DNA of 64,000 nt from Lentisalinibacter orientalis (GCF_040706535.1 NZ_JAPDRJ010000001.1:1736001-1800000), one strand, 5' to 3'. Counted from the first letter of the stretch, positions 16,504-25,308 are shown. A program made the numbers and translations. Notes: a model not told the origin generated them from the sequence alone.

Positions 16504-18498
16504 CTACGGCGTCACAATGTCGAACGTCCCCTCCGGTCGCTCCAGCAGGCTGAAGAACCGCACCAGGTCGAGCTTGCTGCCTTCCAGCGTGATGTCGTCG
16601 GAAGTCAGCAGGTCGGTCAGGCCGATGGCGCCTGCCGCGAGGCCCAGGTAGGCGTCCCGGGTCAGGCTCAGCGTGGCATTCGCCTCCGGGTCCGCATCCC
16701 GACGGTAGTGGTGCAGCACGCCGTTCTCGACCACCAGCACGTAGGTCTCGCCGAGGTCGGTGAACACCAGGTTGACGGTGAGTTCCTCGTCCGCCGCCTT
16801 CGGCCCGTTCAGGCGCACCGCCATGGCGTCCAGGAAGCGTTCCGTAGGCGTGTGGCGCAGCAGGTCGATGGCGTTGGCCAGCGAGATGCCCTGCTCGGGC
16901 GGCCCGTGCCGGAGTTCGTAGGCGGCCGACAGATACACGTCCCGCCAGGGGCCGGATTCCGCCTGATAGCCGAGCTGATCGTAGGTGCGGGCGAGCAGGG
17001 CGCGGGCGTCGGCGTTCTCCGGCTCGGCCATCACCAGATGGTTCAGCACCTCCGCCACCCAGCGGTAGTCGCCCTCGTCGAACGAGGCATTCGCCTTGCG
17101 CAGCACCTCTTCGGCGCCCCCCATGTAGTCCACGTAACGCTCGCCGGCGTCCACCGGCGGCAGCGGGTCGAGGTTGGCGGGGTTGCCGTCGTACCAGCCG
17201 AAATAGCCCTGGTAGACCGCCTTGGCGTTGTGCTTCAGCGTGCCGTAGTAGCCCATGTTCGCGAACGACTGCTGCAGCGAGTCGGGCAGCGCGATCTCCT
17301 CGGCGATCTCCTTCGGCGTCATGCCTTCATTGGCCATGCGCAGCGTCTGGTCGTGGATGTACTTGTACAGGTCGCGCTGCTGTTTCAGGAACTCCACCAC
17401 CTCGCCGTTGCCCCACACCGGCCAGTGGTGGCTGCCGAAGTACACCTCGGCGTCACCGAACAGCTGCAGCGCCTCGTCGATGTAGCCGCTCCAGAGCAGC
17501 GCGTCGCGTACCTTCGCGCCGCGCAGCGTGTAGATGTTGTGCATGTTGCGCGAGACGATCTCCGCCCCGCACCAGGCCTTCTGCTCCGGCAGATAGAAGG
17601 TCAGCTCCGCCGGCGCCTCGGAGTGGGGCGCGTTCTGGAACACGAACGGCACGCCGTCGATGGTCATCTCCTGGGGCGTTCTGTCCACTATCTCGGTGGG
17701 TTCCAGGATGGCGATGGTGCCGAAGGCCGGGCTCTTGCCCAGCCCCGAGCCCACGTGCCCCCGCGGGCTGCGGGGCAGGCGTCGGCCGTACATGTAGCCG
17801 GCGCGCCGGCCCATGGCGACGCCGGCGATCACGTTTTCGCTGGTGGCTTCCTCCAGGAAGCCCTCCGGCGCGATGACCCGGATGCCCTGGTCCCTGACTT
17901 CCTCCGCGCTGGTGATGCCGAGCACGCCGCCGAAGTGATCCGCGTGGCTGTGGGTGAAGATGATGGCGCGGACGGGCCGCTCGCCGAGTTCGGCATTGGC
18001 GAACGCCATGGCGGCCGCGGCGGTCTCGGTGGCCGTCAGCGGGTCCACGACGATCCAGCCGGTCTCGCCCTCGATGAGCGTCATGTTGGACAGGTCGAAG
18101 CCGCGCAGCTGGTAGACGCCATCGGTGACCTCGAACAGGCCGTGGATGTTATTCAGCCGTGCCTGGCGCCGGAGGCTGGGGTTGATGGAATCGAATTCCG
18201 CCTCTTCCAGAAATTCATACGCGGTCATGTCCCAGACCGGGCGTTCCGCCGGGCCGACGCGCAGCTCGGGCACGCTGGCGATCAGGCCGCGGCGGGCCCG
18301 CTCGAAGTCCCGCTCGTTATCGAACGGGCGCGCATCGAGGACGCGCCGGTTCGACTCGACGGTGGCCGCCGTCGGCGCGGTCGCGCCGGCCGCGTCCGCA
18401 TCCTCGCTGTAAGGAATCTCCCGGTCGGCGCTGCAGCCCGCGGCGAGCAGGATCATGGCGACGGGCACGGCGAGGCACCCGGACAGTGAGTTCTTCAT
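16504..18498 (-). CDS. Alkylsulfatase-type metallo-beta-lactamase-fold lipoprotein
   Basis: 664 residues from MKNSL at 18498, chosen because GGGGGAA lies at the right distance; an in-frame ATG four codons earlier is the alternative. A lipobox (LLAAGC) puts the lipidated Cys at residue 22. The metallo-beta-lactamase motif THSHADHFGG (182-191) and later HSEAPAELTFYLPE, WCGAEIVSRNMHN and SHHWPVWGNGEV match the SdsA1/BDS1 alkylsulfatase family, including its helical dimerisation region and C-terminal SCP2-like domain (NLVFTDLGETYVLVVENGVLHH). Predicted to hydrolyse alkyl sulfates to alcohols in the periplasm. It is divergent from the collagen-like lipoprotein gene. Confidence 0.88.
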   Translation of the reverse strand: MKNSLSGCLAVPVAMILLAAGCSADREIPYSEDADAAGATAPTAATVESNRRVLDARPFDNERDFERARRGLIASVPELRVGPAERPVWDMTAYEFLEEAEFDSINPSLRRQARLNNIHGLFEVTDGVYQLRGFDLSNMTLIEGETGWIVVDPLTATETAAAAMAFANAELGERPVRAIIFTHSHADHFGGVLGITSAEEVRDQGIRVIAPEGFLEEATSENVIAGVAMGRRAGYMYGRRLPRSPRGHVGSGLGKSPAFGTIAILEPTEIVDRTPQEMTIDGVPFVFQNAPHSEAPAELTFYLPEQKAWCGAEIVSRNMHNIYTLRGAKVRDALLWSGYIDEALQLFGDAEVYFGSHHWPVWGNGEVVEFLKQQRDLYKYIHDQTLRMANEGMTPKEIAEEIALPDSLQQSFANMGYYGTLKHNAKAVYQGYFGWYDGNPANLDPLPPVDAGERYVDYMGGAEEVLRKANASFDEGDYRWVAEVLNHLVMAEPENADARALLARTYDQLGYQAESGPWRDVYLSAAYELRHGPPEQGISLANAIDLLRHTPTERFLDAMAVRLNGPKAADEELTVNLVFTDLGETYVLVVENGVLHHYRRDADPEANATLSLTRDAYLGLAAGAIGLTDLLTSDDITLEGSKLDLVRFFSLLERPEGTFDIVTP

Positions 18499-18531
18499 CG
18501 GTTCCCCCATTCGATCCCGGCGGGACTCCGC

Positions 18532-18578
18532 GCCGTAATCGTTCTCATTCTTAACCTTACGGCAACCCAGCCGTAATC
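18532..18578. promoter_or_regulatory. Dyad operator candidate in divergent promoter region
   Basis: TTACGGC-N6-GCCGTAA at 18557-18576 is a perfect dyad; a third half-site GCCGTAATC lies at 18532-18540 and repeats at 18570-18578. Between them an A/T-rich TAATCGTTCTCATTCTTA (18536-18553) loosely resembles a Fur box. The region controls the alkylsulfatase (minus) and the collagen-like lipoprotein (plus). The regulator is unknown. Confidence 0.4.
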
Positions 18579-18644
18579 CGGCTGTAGCGGCCGCCTCTTA
18601 TGTTGCCAGACCTTCGGCTCACAACAAGCAACAAGAGGTCTGAC

Positions 18645-19373
18645 ATGGTACATCGCAATCTGCTCGTGACGGCGCTGCTCGCGGCCGTTTTTGCCCTGGC
18701 CGGCTGTGAGGGAGACGACGGCGCCACGGGTCCTGCCGGTCCCGAAGGCCCCGCCGGTCCGGCCGGGCCCGCAGGCGCGGACGGCCAGGAAGGCCAGGAT
18801 GGCGCGGATGGCCAGGACGGCATCACTTCCATCACCCTCCAGTTCCTCGGCCGCTACGAGAGCGGACTGTTCGACGAGGGCGCCTCCGAGATCGTCGCCT
18901 ACGATCCCGCCACGAGCCGGATCTTCCAGGTGAATGCGGTCTCGGGTCAGGTGGACGTGATCGACATCGCGGCCCCGAGCGCGCCGCAGCTGGTCGACGC
19001 CATCGACGTCGGCGCCGCCGTCACTGCCAATACCTCGATCACGACGGTGCTCGGCTCGGTGAACAGCGTCGCGGTCGCCAACGGCGTGATCGGCGCGGCC
19101 ATCGCTGCCGATGCCGGCGACGAGCGCGGCGTGGCCCCCTTCTTCCAGGCCTCCGACCAGAGTTTCCTCGCTGCCTACGAAGTCGGTTTCCTGCCGGACT
19201 CCATCGCGCTCAGCGCGGACGCCTCGGTGGCCGTGGTGGCGAACGAGGGCGAGCCTCTGGACGACTATTCGGTGGACCCGGAGGGCTCCATCTCGGTGAT
19301 CGACCTGCTTGCCATCGGCAACGAGGTGAGCGGCACGCTCGCGCTCTATCAGGTGAACGTCGTGCCGGAGTAA
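18645..19373 (+). CDS. Lipoprotein with collagen-like repeats and a short choice-of-anchor-type propeller fragment
   Basis: 242 residues. The signal peptide ends in a lipobox (ALAGC) with the lipidated Cys at residue 21. Residues 26-59 are 11 uninterrupted Gly-X-Y triplets rich in Pro, Ala, Gln and Asp. From residue 62 the sequence follows the beginning of choice-of-anchor I / PhoX-like propeller proteins (LGRYESGLFDEGASEIVAYD, SVAVANGVI, LPDSIALSADAS, VVANEGEPLDDYSVDPEGS), but the domain stops after about 180 residues whereas family members are usually far longer. A strong terminator follows, so this short form is probably a real 3' end: either a truncated gene or a minimal variant. Likely displayed on the outer membrane. 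Confidence 0.75.
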   Translation: MVHRNLLVTALLAAVFALAGCEGDDGATGPAGPEGPAGPAGPAGADGQEGQDGADGQDGITSITLQFLGRYESGLFDEGASEIVAYDPATSRIFQVNAVSGQVDVIDIAAPSAPQLVDAIDVGAAVTANTSITTVLGSVNSVAVANGVIGAAIAADAGDERGVAPFFQASDQSFLAAYEVGFLPDSIALSADASVAVVANEGEPLDDYSVDPEGSISVIDLLAIGNEVSGTLALYQVNVVPE

Positions 19374-19407
19374 CCCTTCCCCTGCGTACCGTCAGCCGCG
19401 GTACCAC

Positions 19408-19445
19408 GGCCGGCGCCGGGAGACCCCCGGTGCCGGCCTTTTTTT
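19408..19445 (+). terminator. Rho-independent terminator
   Basis: GGCCGGCGCCGGG pairs with CCCGGTGCCGGCC across a short AGAC-type loop and is followed by seven T residues (19439-19445). It closes the collagen-like lipoprotein transcript. Confidence 0.85.
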
Positions 19446-19505
19446 GTCCGCCGCCCGGCCGGCGTATACTCGCGGCCTTGCCGAAGGTCCGACCTGCCGC
19501 TGCCC

Positions 19506-20795
19506 ATGACCGATCTGCCGACCGCCACCGACATCGTCCGCGCCATCGCCGCCGGTGAGCTCACGGCGGCCGAAGCGGTGGAGGCCTGTCTGGCGGCTAT
19601 CGACGGCAGCGAGGACCGGATCCATGCGTTCGCCCACGTCGGGGCGGAGCCGGCGCGGGAGCGTGCGCGGGAGATCGACGCGGCCCCGGCCGGCGGGCTG
19701 CTGCGCGGCGTCCCGGTGGCCGTCAAGGACGTCATCGACACGGCCGACCTGCCGACGGAATACGGCTCGCCGCTCTATGCCGGTCATCGGCCGTCCCGGG
19801 ATGCGGCCTGCGTCGCGATACTGCGCGCCGAAGGCGCCGTGATCCTGGGCAAGGCCCAGACCGTGGAGTTCGCCTCCCTGGGCCGCACCGCGGAGACCGT
19901 GAATCCCCACCACCACGGCCATACGCCGGGCGGCTCTTCCTCCGGCTCCGGCGCCGCGGTGGCCGCCGGCATGGTGCCGCTCGCTCTGGGCACGCAGACC
20001 GGCGGCTCGACCATCCGGCCGGCCGCTTTCTGCGGCGTGGCCGGCATGAAGCCCACCTTCGGCACGGTGCCGGTGGAGGGCATGAAGCCGTACGCGCCAA
20101 GCCTCGATACGATCGGCTGGATGGCCCGCAGTGTGGCAGATCTGGCGCTGCTCGCCCGCGTGTTCCGCATCCACAGAGACGGCGAAGGGCGGGATACGCA
20201 GCCCGCCGGGCGCATCGGCTTCTGGCGCACCCCTTACTGGGACGCTGCCGGACCCGATACCCGCCGCGCGCTCGAAGAGACGTCGGCCGCGCTGCGCGGC
20301 GCGGGCATCGAGGTGCACGAGGTCGACGGCCCCGCCGGCGTCGAGCGCCTGAACGAGGCCCAGGACATCATCATGCACGGGGAGGGCCGCACGGCATTCC
20401 TGTCGGAGTATCTGCGCTGGCCCCGCGAGCTGCACCCGGAGTTCGTGGCGGAGGTGGAGAACAGCCGCGGCATCGACGGCGCCGCGCTGGCCTGGGCGGC
20501 GGACTACCTCGGCAGCCTGCGGCCGCGCTTCGACGAGGCCATGGCCGATTACGACGCCTGGCTGGTGCCGGCGGTACCTGGGGAAGCGCCCGCCGGCCTC
20601 GCCTCTACCGGCGACGCCGTCTTCAATCGGCTGTGGACGGGTCTGCACGCACCGGCGGTCACGCTGCCCGGGTTCAGCGGCGCGCGCGGCCTGCCGGTGG
20701 GCATCCAGCTGGTGGCCGGGCGTTTCCGCGACGCCCGCCTGCTGGCGACGGCCGCCCGGGTGGAGGAGATGCTGGCCCGGCGGCCCCGGGGTTGA
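19506..20795 (+). CDS. Amidase-signature family hydrolase
   Basis: 429 residues. The Ser-cisSer-Lys triad of the amidase signature family is complete: K74 in VAVKDVID, S144 in GGSSSGSGAAVAAG and the nucleophile S168 in TGGSTIRPAAF, with the family's 24-residue spacing between the serines. Such enzymes hydrolyse amides to acids and ammonia or amines; GatA, allophanate hydrolase and nitrile-pathway amidases belong here. No GatB or GatC lies nearby, so a catabolic amidase is more likely. The gene stands alone between a terminator and the convergent MmgE/PrpD gene. Confidence 0.88.
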   Translation: MTDLPTATDIVRAIAAGELTAAEAVEACLAAIDGSEDRIHAFAHVGAEPARERAREIDAAPAGGLLRGVPVAVKDVIDTADLPTEYGSPLYAGHRPSRDAACVAILRAEGAVILGKAQTVEFASLGRTAETVNPHHHGHTPGGSSSGSGAAVAAGMVPLALGTQTGGSTIRPAAFCGVAGMKPTFGTVPVEGMKPYAPSLDTIGWMARSVADLALLARVFRIHRDGEGRDTQPAGRIGFWRTPYWDAAGPDTRRALEETSAALRGAGIEVHEVDGPAGVERLNEAQDIIMHGEGRTAFLSEYLRWPRELHPEFVAEVENSRGIDGAALAWAADYLGSLRPRFDEAMADYDAWLVPAVPGEAPAGLASTGDAVFNRLWTGLHAPAVTLPGFSGARGLPVGIQLVAGRFRDARLLATAARVEEMLARRPRG

Positions 20796-20836
20796 GCGGC
20801 GGAATCCGGTCGCGCTTAGACGCGACGATCTGCAAT

Positions 20837-20911
20837 TCGTCCGTTGGCTAGTCGTCCCTTGGTTAGTCGTCCCTTGGCTATTCGACCATTGGCTATTGGC
20901 CCATCGGCAAC
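20837..20911. repeat. 15-bp tandem repeat (five units) at the 3' end of the MmgE/PrpD gene
   Basis: Five adjacent 15-bp units resembling TCGTCCCTTGGCTAG start at 20837, 20852, 20867, 20882 and 20897; the middle two differ at two positions and the outer two are more diverged. On the minus strand the last codons and stop of MmgE/PrpD lie in the repeat, and each further unit would add another in-frame stop. Confidence 0.8.
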
Positions 20912-22266
20912 TTGACGACAGGCAGGGCGTCGACGCCGGCGAGCGAGGCGAGGTCCTGCAGCGCGTCGAACAGGCGGTCCGCCATCCGCCGGCCGGCGGC
21001 CGGCGCCACACAGTCGTCGAACTTCGCCTTCAGCTCCTCGCGGGTGACCGGGTTGTGGCCGTGGCCGCGGAAGCGGTGCACCGGTTCGCTCTCGATGCGG
21101 CTGCCGTCGGTCAGCTCGAGCGCCACGGAATCGGATTTCGCGCCCACCGGATAGTCCGGGTCGTCGTCCGGCCCCACCTCGATCGTGACCCGCTCCATCA
21201 GCGTGCGGACGTCGTCCCGTCGGACGAAGTCGTCGCTGACTTCGGCCAGGCCCACCTTGCCGGCGATCAGCCCGGCGGCCACGCCGAACTCCAGGCTGAA
21301 CTTGGCCTCCAGCGCAGTGGTCGGCCGGTGGAAGCGCATCACCGCCGCGTGTTTCTCGCTCACCCGCGCGATCACGCGGGCGATGGCCTCCGGCGCCGGC
21401 CCGTGGTCGCGATGCACCTGGATGGCGGCGTCGATGGCGCGCTGGGAGGCACCCACGGTCGGGTGCAGCTTGATATTGATGCCGTCCTTCGCCGCCAGCC
21501 ATTTCCGTCCGAGCCAGTCCGGCGGCGTCTCCAGGTCGACGTTGCCCGCCGGGGAGAGCGCCGCCAGCAGGCCCCCGTCGCCGTCGATGGCATGGGGCCC
21601 GGCGTCCAGGCCGGCCAGCGCCAGTTCGACGGCCACCACGCCGGCCTCCGCGGCACGGGCGCCCTGGAACGGCTTGGCCTGGGTGCCGAAGTTGTCCATC
21701 ACCCCGCCGCCGGCCGCCGCGGCGAGACCGAGCGCGTTGCGTGTCTGCCCGGCGTCGAGGCCGCGCAGATGGCTGAGGGCCGCGGCCACGCCGATGGGGC
21801 CAAATACGCCGGTCGGGTGCCAGCCCTTCGAGTGCAGGTGATCCGGCTCGCGTTTCATCACGGCGCCCCAGGCCTCGAAGCCCGCGAGATAGGCGCGCAG
21901 CATGGCCGGGCCATCGGCGCCGGCGCGCTCGGCCTCGGCGAGTATCGCCGGCACCATGAGCGCCGAGACGTGATTGGAGTAGGCGTAATCGTCGAAATCC
22001 AGCGCGTGGGCGGCACCCGTGCCGACCAGCGCGGCCTGTGCGACGGTGGCGCGCTCCTCGCCCAGCAGCAGCCGGCTCTGCGGCCGGCCGCCGGTGGTCC
22101 GGATGTGGCGCAGCAGGTTCACGGTCACGGGTTCGCGCGCACCGGCGAGCATGACGGCCACGCAGTCGGTGAAGCCGTTCGCCGCGGTCGCCAGCGCGGC
22201 CGCCGGGGGCTCCTGCAGCGCCTCGCCCTGCAGGAAATCGATGATCGAGTCGACGACGGTCCCCAT
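20893..22266 (-). CDS. MmgE/PrpD family protein (dehydratase/decarboxylase-like)
   Basis: 457 residues, the normal length for the MmgE/PrpD family (2-methylcitrate dehydratase, cis-aconitate decarboxylase, iminodisuccinate epimerase). Typical segments: AAHALDFDDYAYSNHVSALMVPAILAEAE, KGWHPTGVFGPIGVAAALS, GVMDNFGTQAKPFQGARAAEAGVVA, and IKLHPTVGASQRAIDA. The ATG at 22266 has a good GGAGAA. It is transcribed away from the GntR regulator, and a TGGTATACCA palindrome lies between them, so it is likely part of the same regulon as HyuAB. The substrate is probably a hydroxy- or dicarboxylic acid, which cannot be specified from sequence. Confidence 0.85.
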   Translation of the reverse strand: MGTVVDSIIDFLQGEALQEPPAAALATAANGFTDCVAVMLAGAREPVTVNLLRHIRTTGGRPQSRLLLGEERATVAQAALVGTGAAHALDFDDYAYSNHVSALMVPAILAEAERAGADGPAMLRAYLAGFEAWGAVMKREPDHLHSKGWHPTGVFGPIGVAAALSHLRGLDAGQTRNALGLAAAAGGGVMDNFGTQAKPFQGARAAEAGVVAVELALAGLDAGPHAIDGDGGLLAALSPAGNVDLETPPDWLGRKWLAAKDGINIKLHPTVGASQRAIDAAIQVHRDHGPAPEAIARVIARVSEKHAAVMRFHRPTTALEAKFSLEFGVAAGLIAGKVGLAEVSDDFVRRDDVRTLMERVTIEVGPDDDPDYPVGAKSDSVALELTDGSRIESEPVHRFRGHGHNPVTREELKAKFDDCVAPAAGRRMADRLFDALQDLASLAGVDALPVVKLPMGQ

Positions 22267-22334
22267 GTTTCGTTCTCCGCTTGCTGTGCCGGGCGCCACT
22301 GGCAATCGTGATCGATTGCCGCCTGACGGCCGGT

Positions 22335-22346
22335 TTGGTATACCAG
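22335..22346. promoter_or_regulatory. GntR operator candidate 1
   Basis: TTGGTATACCAG, centred on the palindrome TGGTATACCA (22336-22345), between the divergent MmgE/PrpD and GntR genes. The same core recurs twice before HyuA. TGGTATACCA-like dyads are typical of FadR-type GntR operators. Confidence 0.7.
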
Positions 22347-22455
22347 ATTTACCGGGCATGCAAGACGGACGTCGCCGCCCGGACCGTCAGATCAGCGCGC
22401 GGAACCCGGCCTCGTCGAACCGGCCGGGAGGCCCGGCGCAAGGGAGGGAGCCGAT

Positions 22456-23103
22456 TTGAGCGTCGCGTCCGAGAAAGCCTACCGCATGCTGCGAGACCGC
22501 ATCTTCAGCGGCGACTATGCGCCCGGCGCGCGACTGAAGGAGCGCCAGCTCTGCGCGGACCTGGAGGTGAGCCGCACGCCCGTGCGCGAAGCCCTGCGGC
22601 GCCTCGAGTCCGAGGGCCTCGTGCAGATCGAGCCGCGGCGGGGCGGCATCGTGAGCCACATCGATGCGGAGGAGGCCGAGGAGATCTTCGCGCTGGGCGC
22701 CGTGATCGAGAGTTTCGCGGCGAAGATGGCCGCGCAGAAGGCCACGGCCGAGGGAGTCGCGGCGCTGGACGACGTCATCGCCGCCATGGCCGCGGTGCTC
22801 GAGCGCGGGGACGACAGCTGCCGGGCCGAGTACATGAAGCTCGATGGCGAACTGCACAGCCGCATCGTCGCCATGGCCGACAGTCGGCGCCTGTCGGCCG
22901 CGCTGCAGCAAGTGGTGGGCGTGCCGGTGCTGGTGCAGGCCTTCAATCGCTACACGCCGGAGCACCTGCGCCAGAGTTTCGACCAGCATCGCGCGCTGGT
23001 CGATGCCATCCGGGAACGGGACGGGGAGTGGGCGGAGTCGGCCATGCGCTACCACATCCTGTCCGGGCGCACCGTCATGCTGTCCAATCTCGCCGGCGAC
23101 TGA
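22456..23103 (+). CDS. GntR-family regulator with FCD effector domain
   Basis: 215 residues from a TTG start with AGGGAGGGAG just upstream. The winged-helix domain (about 5-75) has LKERQLCADLEVSRTPVREALRRLESEGLVQ; the all-helical FCD domain (about 80-205) includes the metal/effector residues of the class in LDGELHSRIVAMA and DQHRALVDAIRERD. FadR-subfamily regulators bind small organic acids. Its location between MmgE/PrpD and HyuA, with three TGGTATAC-type palindromes in the flanking gaps, makes it the likely local repressor of both units and probably of itself. Confidence 0.9.
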   Translation: MSVASEKAYRMLRDRIFSGDYAPGARLKERQLCADLEVSRTPVREALRRLESEGLVQIEPRRGGIVSHIDAEEAEEIFALGAVIESFAAKMAAQKATAEGVAALDDVIAAMAAVLERGDDSCRAEYMKLDGELHSRIVAMADSRRLSAALQQVVGVPVLVQAFNRYTPEHLRQSFDQHRALVDAIRERDGEWAESAMRYHILSGRTVMLSNLAGD

Positions 23104-23111
23104 CTGCCCGA

Positions 23112-23123
23112 CTGGTATACAAC
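23112..23123. promoter_or_regulatory. GntR operator candidate 2
   Basis: CTGGTATACAAC; TGGTATAC matches the core, with the right half imperfect. It begins 9 bp after the regulator's stop codon, upstream of HyuA. Confidence 0.5.
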
Positions 23124-23173
23124 GACCGTCATTTTAGGGCTCTCGACACGGTTTTCTTGCCTGAAGCGCCAAT

Positions 23174-23185
23174 TTGGTATACCAA
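23174..23185. promoter_or_regulatory. GntR operator candidate 3
   Basis: TTGGTATACCAA, a perfect 12-bp palindrome within AATTTGGTATACCAATT, 29 bp upstream of the HyuA start. Best match to the shared motif; 61 bp from operator 2. Confidence 0.75.
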
Positions 23186-23214
23186 TTGCGCTGTAGCGGG
23201 ATCCGGAGAGCACC

Positions 23215-25308
23215 ATGCAGCGGGCGGGGCTCGACATCGGCGGCACATTCACCGACCTCGTCTTCTGGGATGACGAGTCGGCCGACGTGGTGGTGCACAA
23301 GCTGCCGTCCACGCCGGATGATCCCGCCCGCGCGGGCCTCGAGGGCCTGGCAGAACTGCTGCGCCGCGCCGGCCGCCGTCCCGAGGATCTCGATTTCCTG
23401 GTCCATGGCACCACCGTGGCCACCAACATCCTGCTGGAGAAGAACGGCGCCCGGGTGGGCATGATCACCACCCGCGGCTTCCGCGACGTGCTGCACATCG
23501 GTCGCAAGGACCGGCCGTACAACTTCTCCCACGGCCAGGAGGTGCCGCGGCAGAGCTCGCCGCTGGTCCGCCGCCGTCATCGTCTGCCGGTCAGCGAGCG
23601 CATCACCGCACCGGACGGCGAGGTGGCCACGCCGCTCGCCGAGGACGAAGTGCGCGAGGCCGCCCGGCAGCTGGCGCACGACGGGGTGGACGCCATCGCG
23701 GTGTGCTGCCTGATGTCGTTCCTGAACCCGGCCCACGAACGGCGCATCCGCGACATCGTCGAGGAGGAGGCGCCCGGTCTCTACGTCTCGCTCAGCCATG
23801 CAGTCACGCCGCTGTACCGGGAGTACGAGCGGTTCTCGACCACGGCGCTGAACGCGTACGTGGGCCCCCGTACCGCCCGCTACCTGGACCGCTTCGCGGC
23901 CGAGCTCGCCGCCATGAACGTGGCCAGCGAGCTGAACCTGATGACCTCCGCCGGCGGCCTCGTGCCCGCCGCGGAGGCCCGCGAGCGGCCGGTGTCGCTG
24001 TTGTTGTCGGGTCCGGTCGGGGCCCTCATCGCCGGTATCCGGGTGGGCCGTCAGACCGACAATCCGAGCGTGATCACCCTGGACGTGGGCGGCACGTCGG
24101 CGGATATCGGCGTGGCACCGGCGGGCGACCTGCGCATGAAGCACCTGCTCGACACCCGCGTGGGCGGCTACGACGCCATGATCCCGATGGTCGACATCGA
24201 CACCATCGGCGCCGGCGGCGGTTCGATCGCCTGGCGGGACGAAGGCGGCATGTTCCGCGTCGGCCCGCGCAGTGCGGGCGCCGTGCCCGGGCCTGCCTGC
24301 TACCGGCGCGGCGGCGCCGAGCCCACGGTGACCGACGCCATGGTGGTGCTCGGGTGGTTCCGGGAAGAGGCGCTCGCGGCCTCGGGCCTCACCGTCGACG
24401 TCGCGGCTGCCGCGGAGGCGGTGCGCAGCCGCATCGCCGAGCCGCTCGGGCTCGACCTCTACGAGGCGGCCGCGGGTATCTACCGCATCGCGGTCAGCAA
24501 CATGGTGGAAGCCATACGCATCAACAGCGTGACCAAGGGCTACGACCCGCGGGACTTCGCGCTGGTGCCCTACGGCGGTGCAGGCGCGGCGTTCGCCTGC
24601 GAGGCGGCGGCCCAGCTGGCCATCCCCAGGGTGGTCGTGCCGACGCGCCCGGGGGTGGGCGCGGCGGCCGGACTGCTGGCCACCGACACCAGGTACGAGT
24701 ACCGGGCGACGCTGTGGGCGTCGTTGCAGGAGCCCGACACGGCACGCATCGAGTCCGCCTACCGCACGCTGGCCGAGCAGGCGGCCGGCCAGCTCCGCCG
24801 CGCGGGTTTCGCGGAGGAGGATACGACGCTGCGCTGGCTGGCCGAGTGCCGCTACGTGGGGCAGGGCTACGAGCTGCCGGTGGAGATTCCCGCCCCGCCG
24901 GTCGACGGCGACTGGGTGGCCGCGGTGATCGAGGGTTTCCATCGGGCCCACGAGCAGGCCTACCTGCGGCGATTCGACGACAAGCCGGTGATGATCGTGA
25001 ACGTGGGCCTCGCCGGCATCGGCCACGTACCGCCGCCGGTTGCGCCGGAGGTGCAGGCGGGCGGCGCGCAACCGGACGAGGCAGCGTTGCTCGATACGCG
25101 CCCGGTGCGTTTCGTGCAGGGCAACGAAGCCATCGGTCACGAAACCGCGTTCTATGCCCGCTCCGGACTGAAGGCCGGCAACCGGATCGCCGGCCCGGCG
25201 GTCATCGAGCAGGCCGATACCACCACGATACTGCCGCCCGGCACCCTGGCCGAGGTGGACCGCTACGGCAATCTCATCGTCGGTTTCACGGGGCCTGCGG
25301 ATGGCTGA
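23215..25308 (+). CDS. hyuA: Hydantoinase/oxoprolinase subunit A (HyuA-type)
   Basis: 697 residues. The N terminus has the ASKHA-type ATP-binding signature GLDIGGTFTD (5-14), then HGTTVATNILLEKNGARVG, DVGGTSADIG, and PYGGAGAAFACEAAAQLAIP. This matches the A subunit of N-methylhydantoinase, 5-oxoprolinase and acetone/acetophenone carboxylase-type enzymes, which use ATP to activate a carbonyl or lactam. The B-subunit gene overlaps its end by 8 bp, so the enzyme is a two-subunit form. There is no gamma subunit nearby, which argues against acetone carboxylase. The substrate (a hydantoin, 5-oxoproline or related lactam) is inference. GGAGAG precedes the start, and a perfect GntR palindrome lies just upstream. 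Confidence 0.9.
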   Translation: MQRAGLDIGGTFTDLVFWDDESADVVVHKLPSTPDDPARAGLEGLAELLRRAGRRPEDLDFLVHGTTVATNILLEKNGARVGMITTRGFRDVLHIGRKDRPYNFSHGQEVPRQSSPLVRRRHRLPVSERITAPDGEVATPLAEDEVREAARQLAHDGVDAIAVCCLMSFLNPAHERRIRDIVEEEAPGLYVSLSHAVTPLYREYERFSTTALNAYVGPRTARYLDRFAAELAAMNVASELNLMTSAGGLVPAAEARERPVSLLLSGPVGALIAGIRVGRQTDNPSVITLDVGGTSADIGVAPAGDLRMKHLLDTRVGGYDAMIPMVDIDTIGAGGGSIAWRDEGGMFRVGPRSAGAVPGPACYRRGGAEPTVTDAMVVLGWFREEALAASGLTVDVAAAAEAVRSRIAEPLGLDLYEAAAGIYRIAVSNMVEAIRINSVTKGYDPRDFALVPYGGAGAAFACEAAAQLAIPRVVVPTRPGVGAAAGLLATDTRYEYRATLWASLQEPDTARIESAYRTLAEQAAGQLRRAGFAEEDTTLRWLAECRYVGQGYELPVEIPAPPVDGDWVAAVIEGFHRAHEQAYLRRFDDKPVMIVNVGLAGIGHVPPPVAPEVQAGGAQPDEAALLDTRPVRFVQGNEAIGHETAFYARSGLKAGNRIAGPAVIEQADTTTILPPGTLAEVDRYGNLIVGFTGPADG

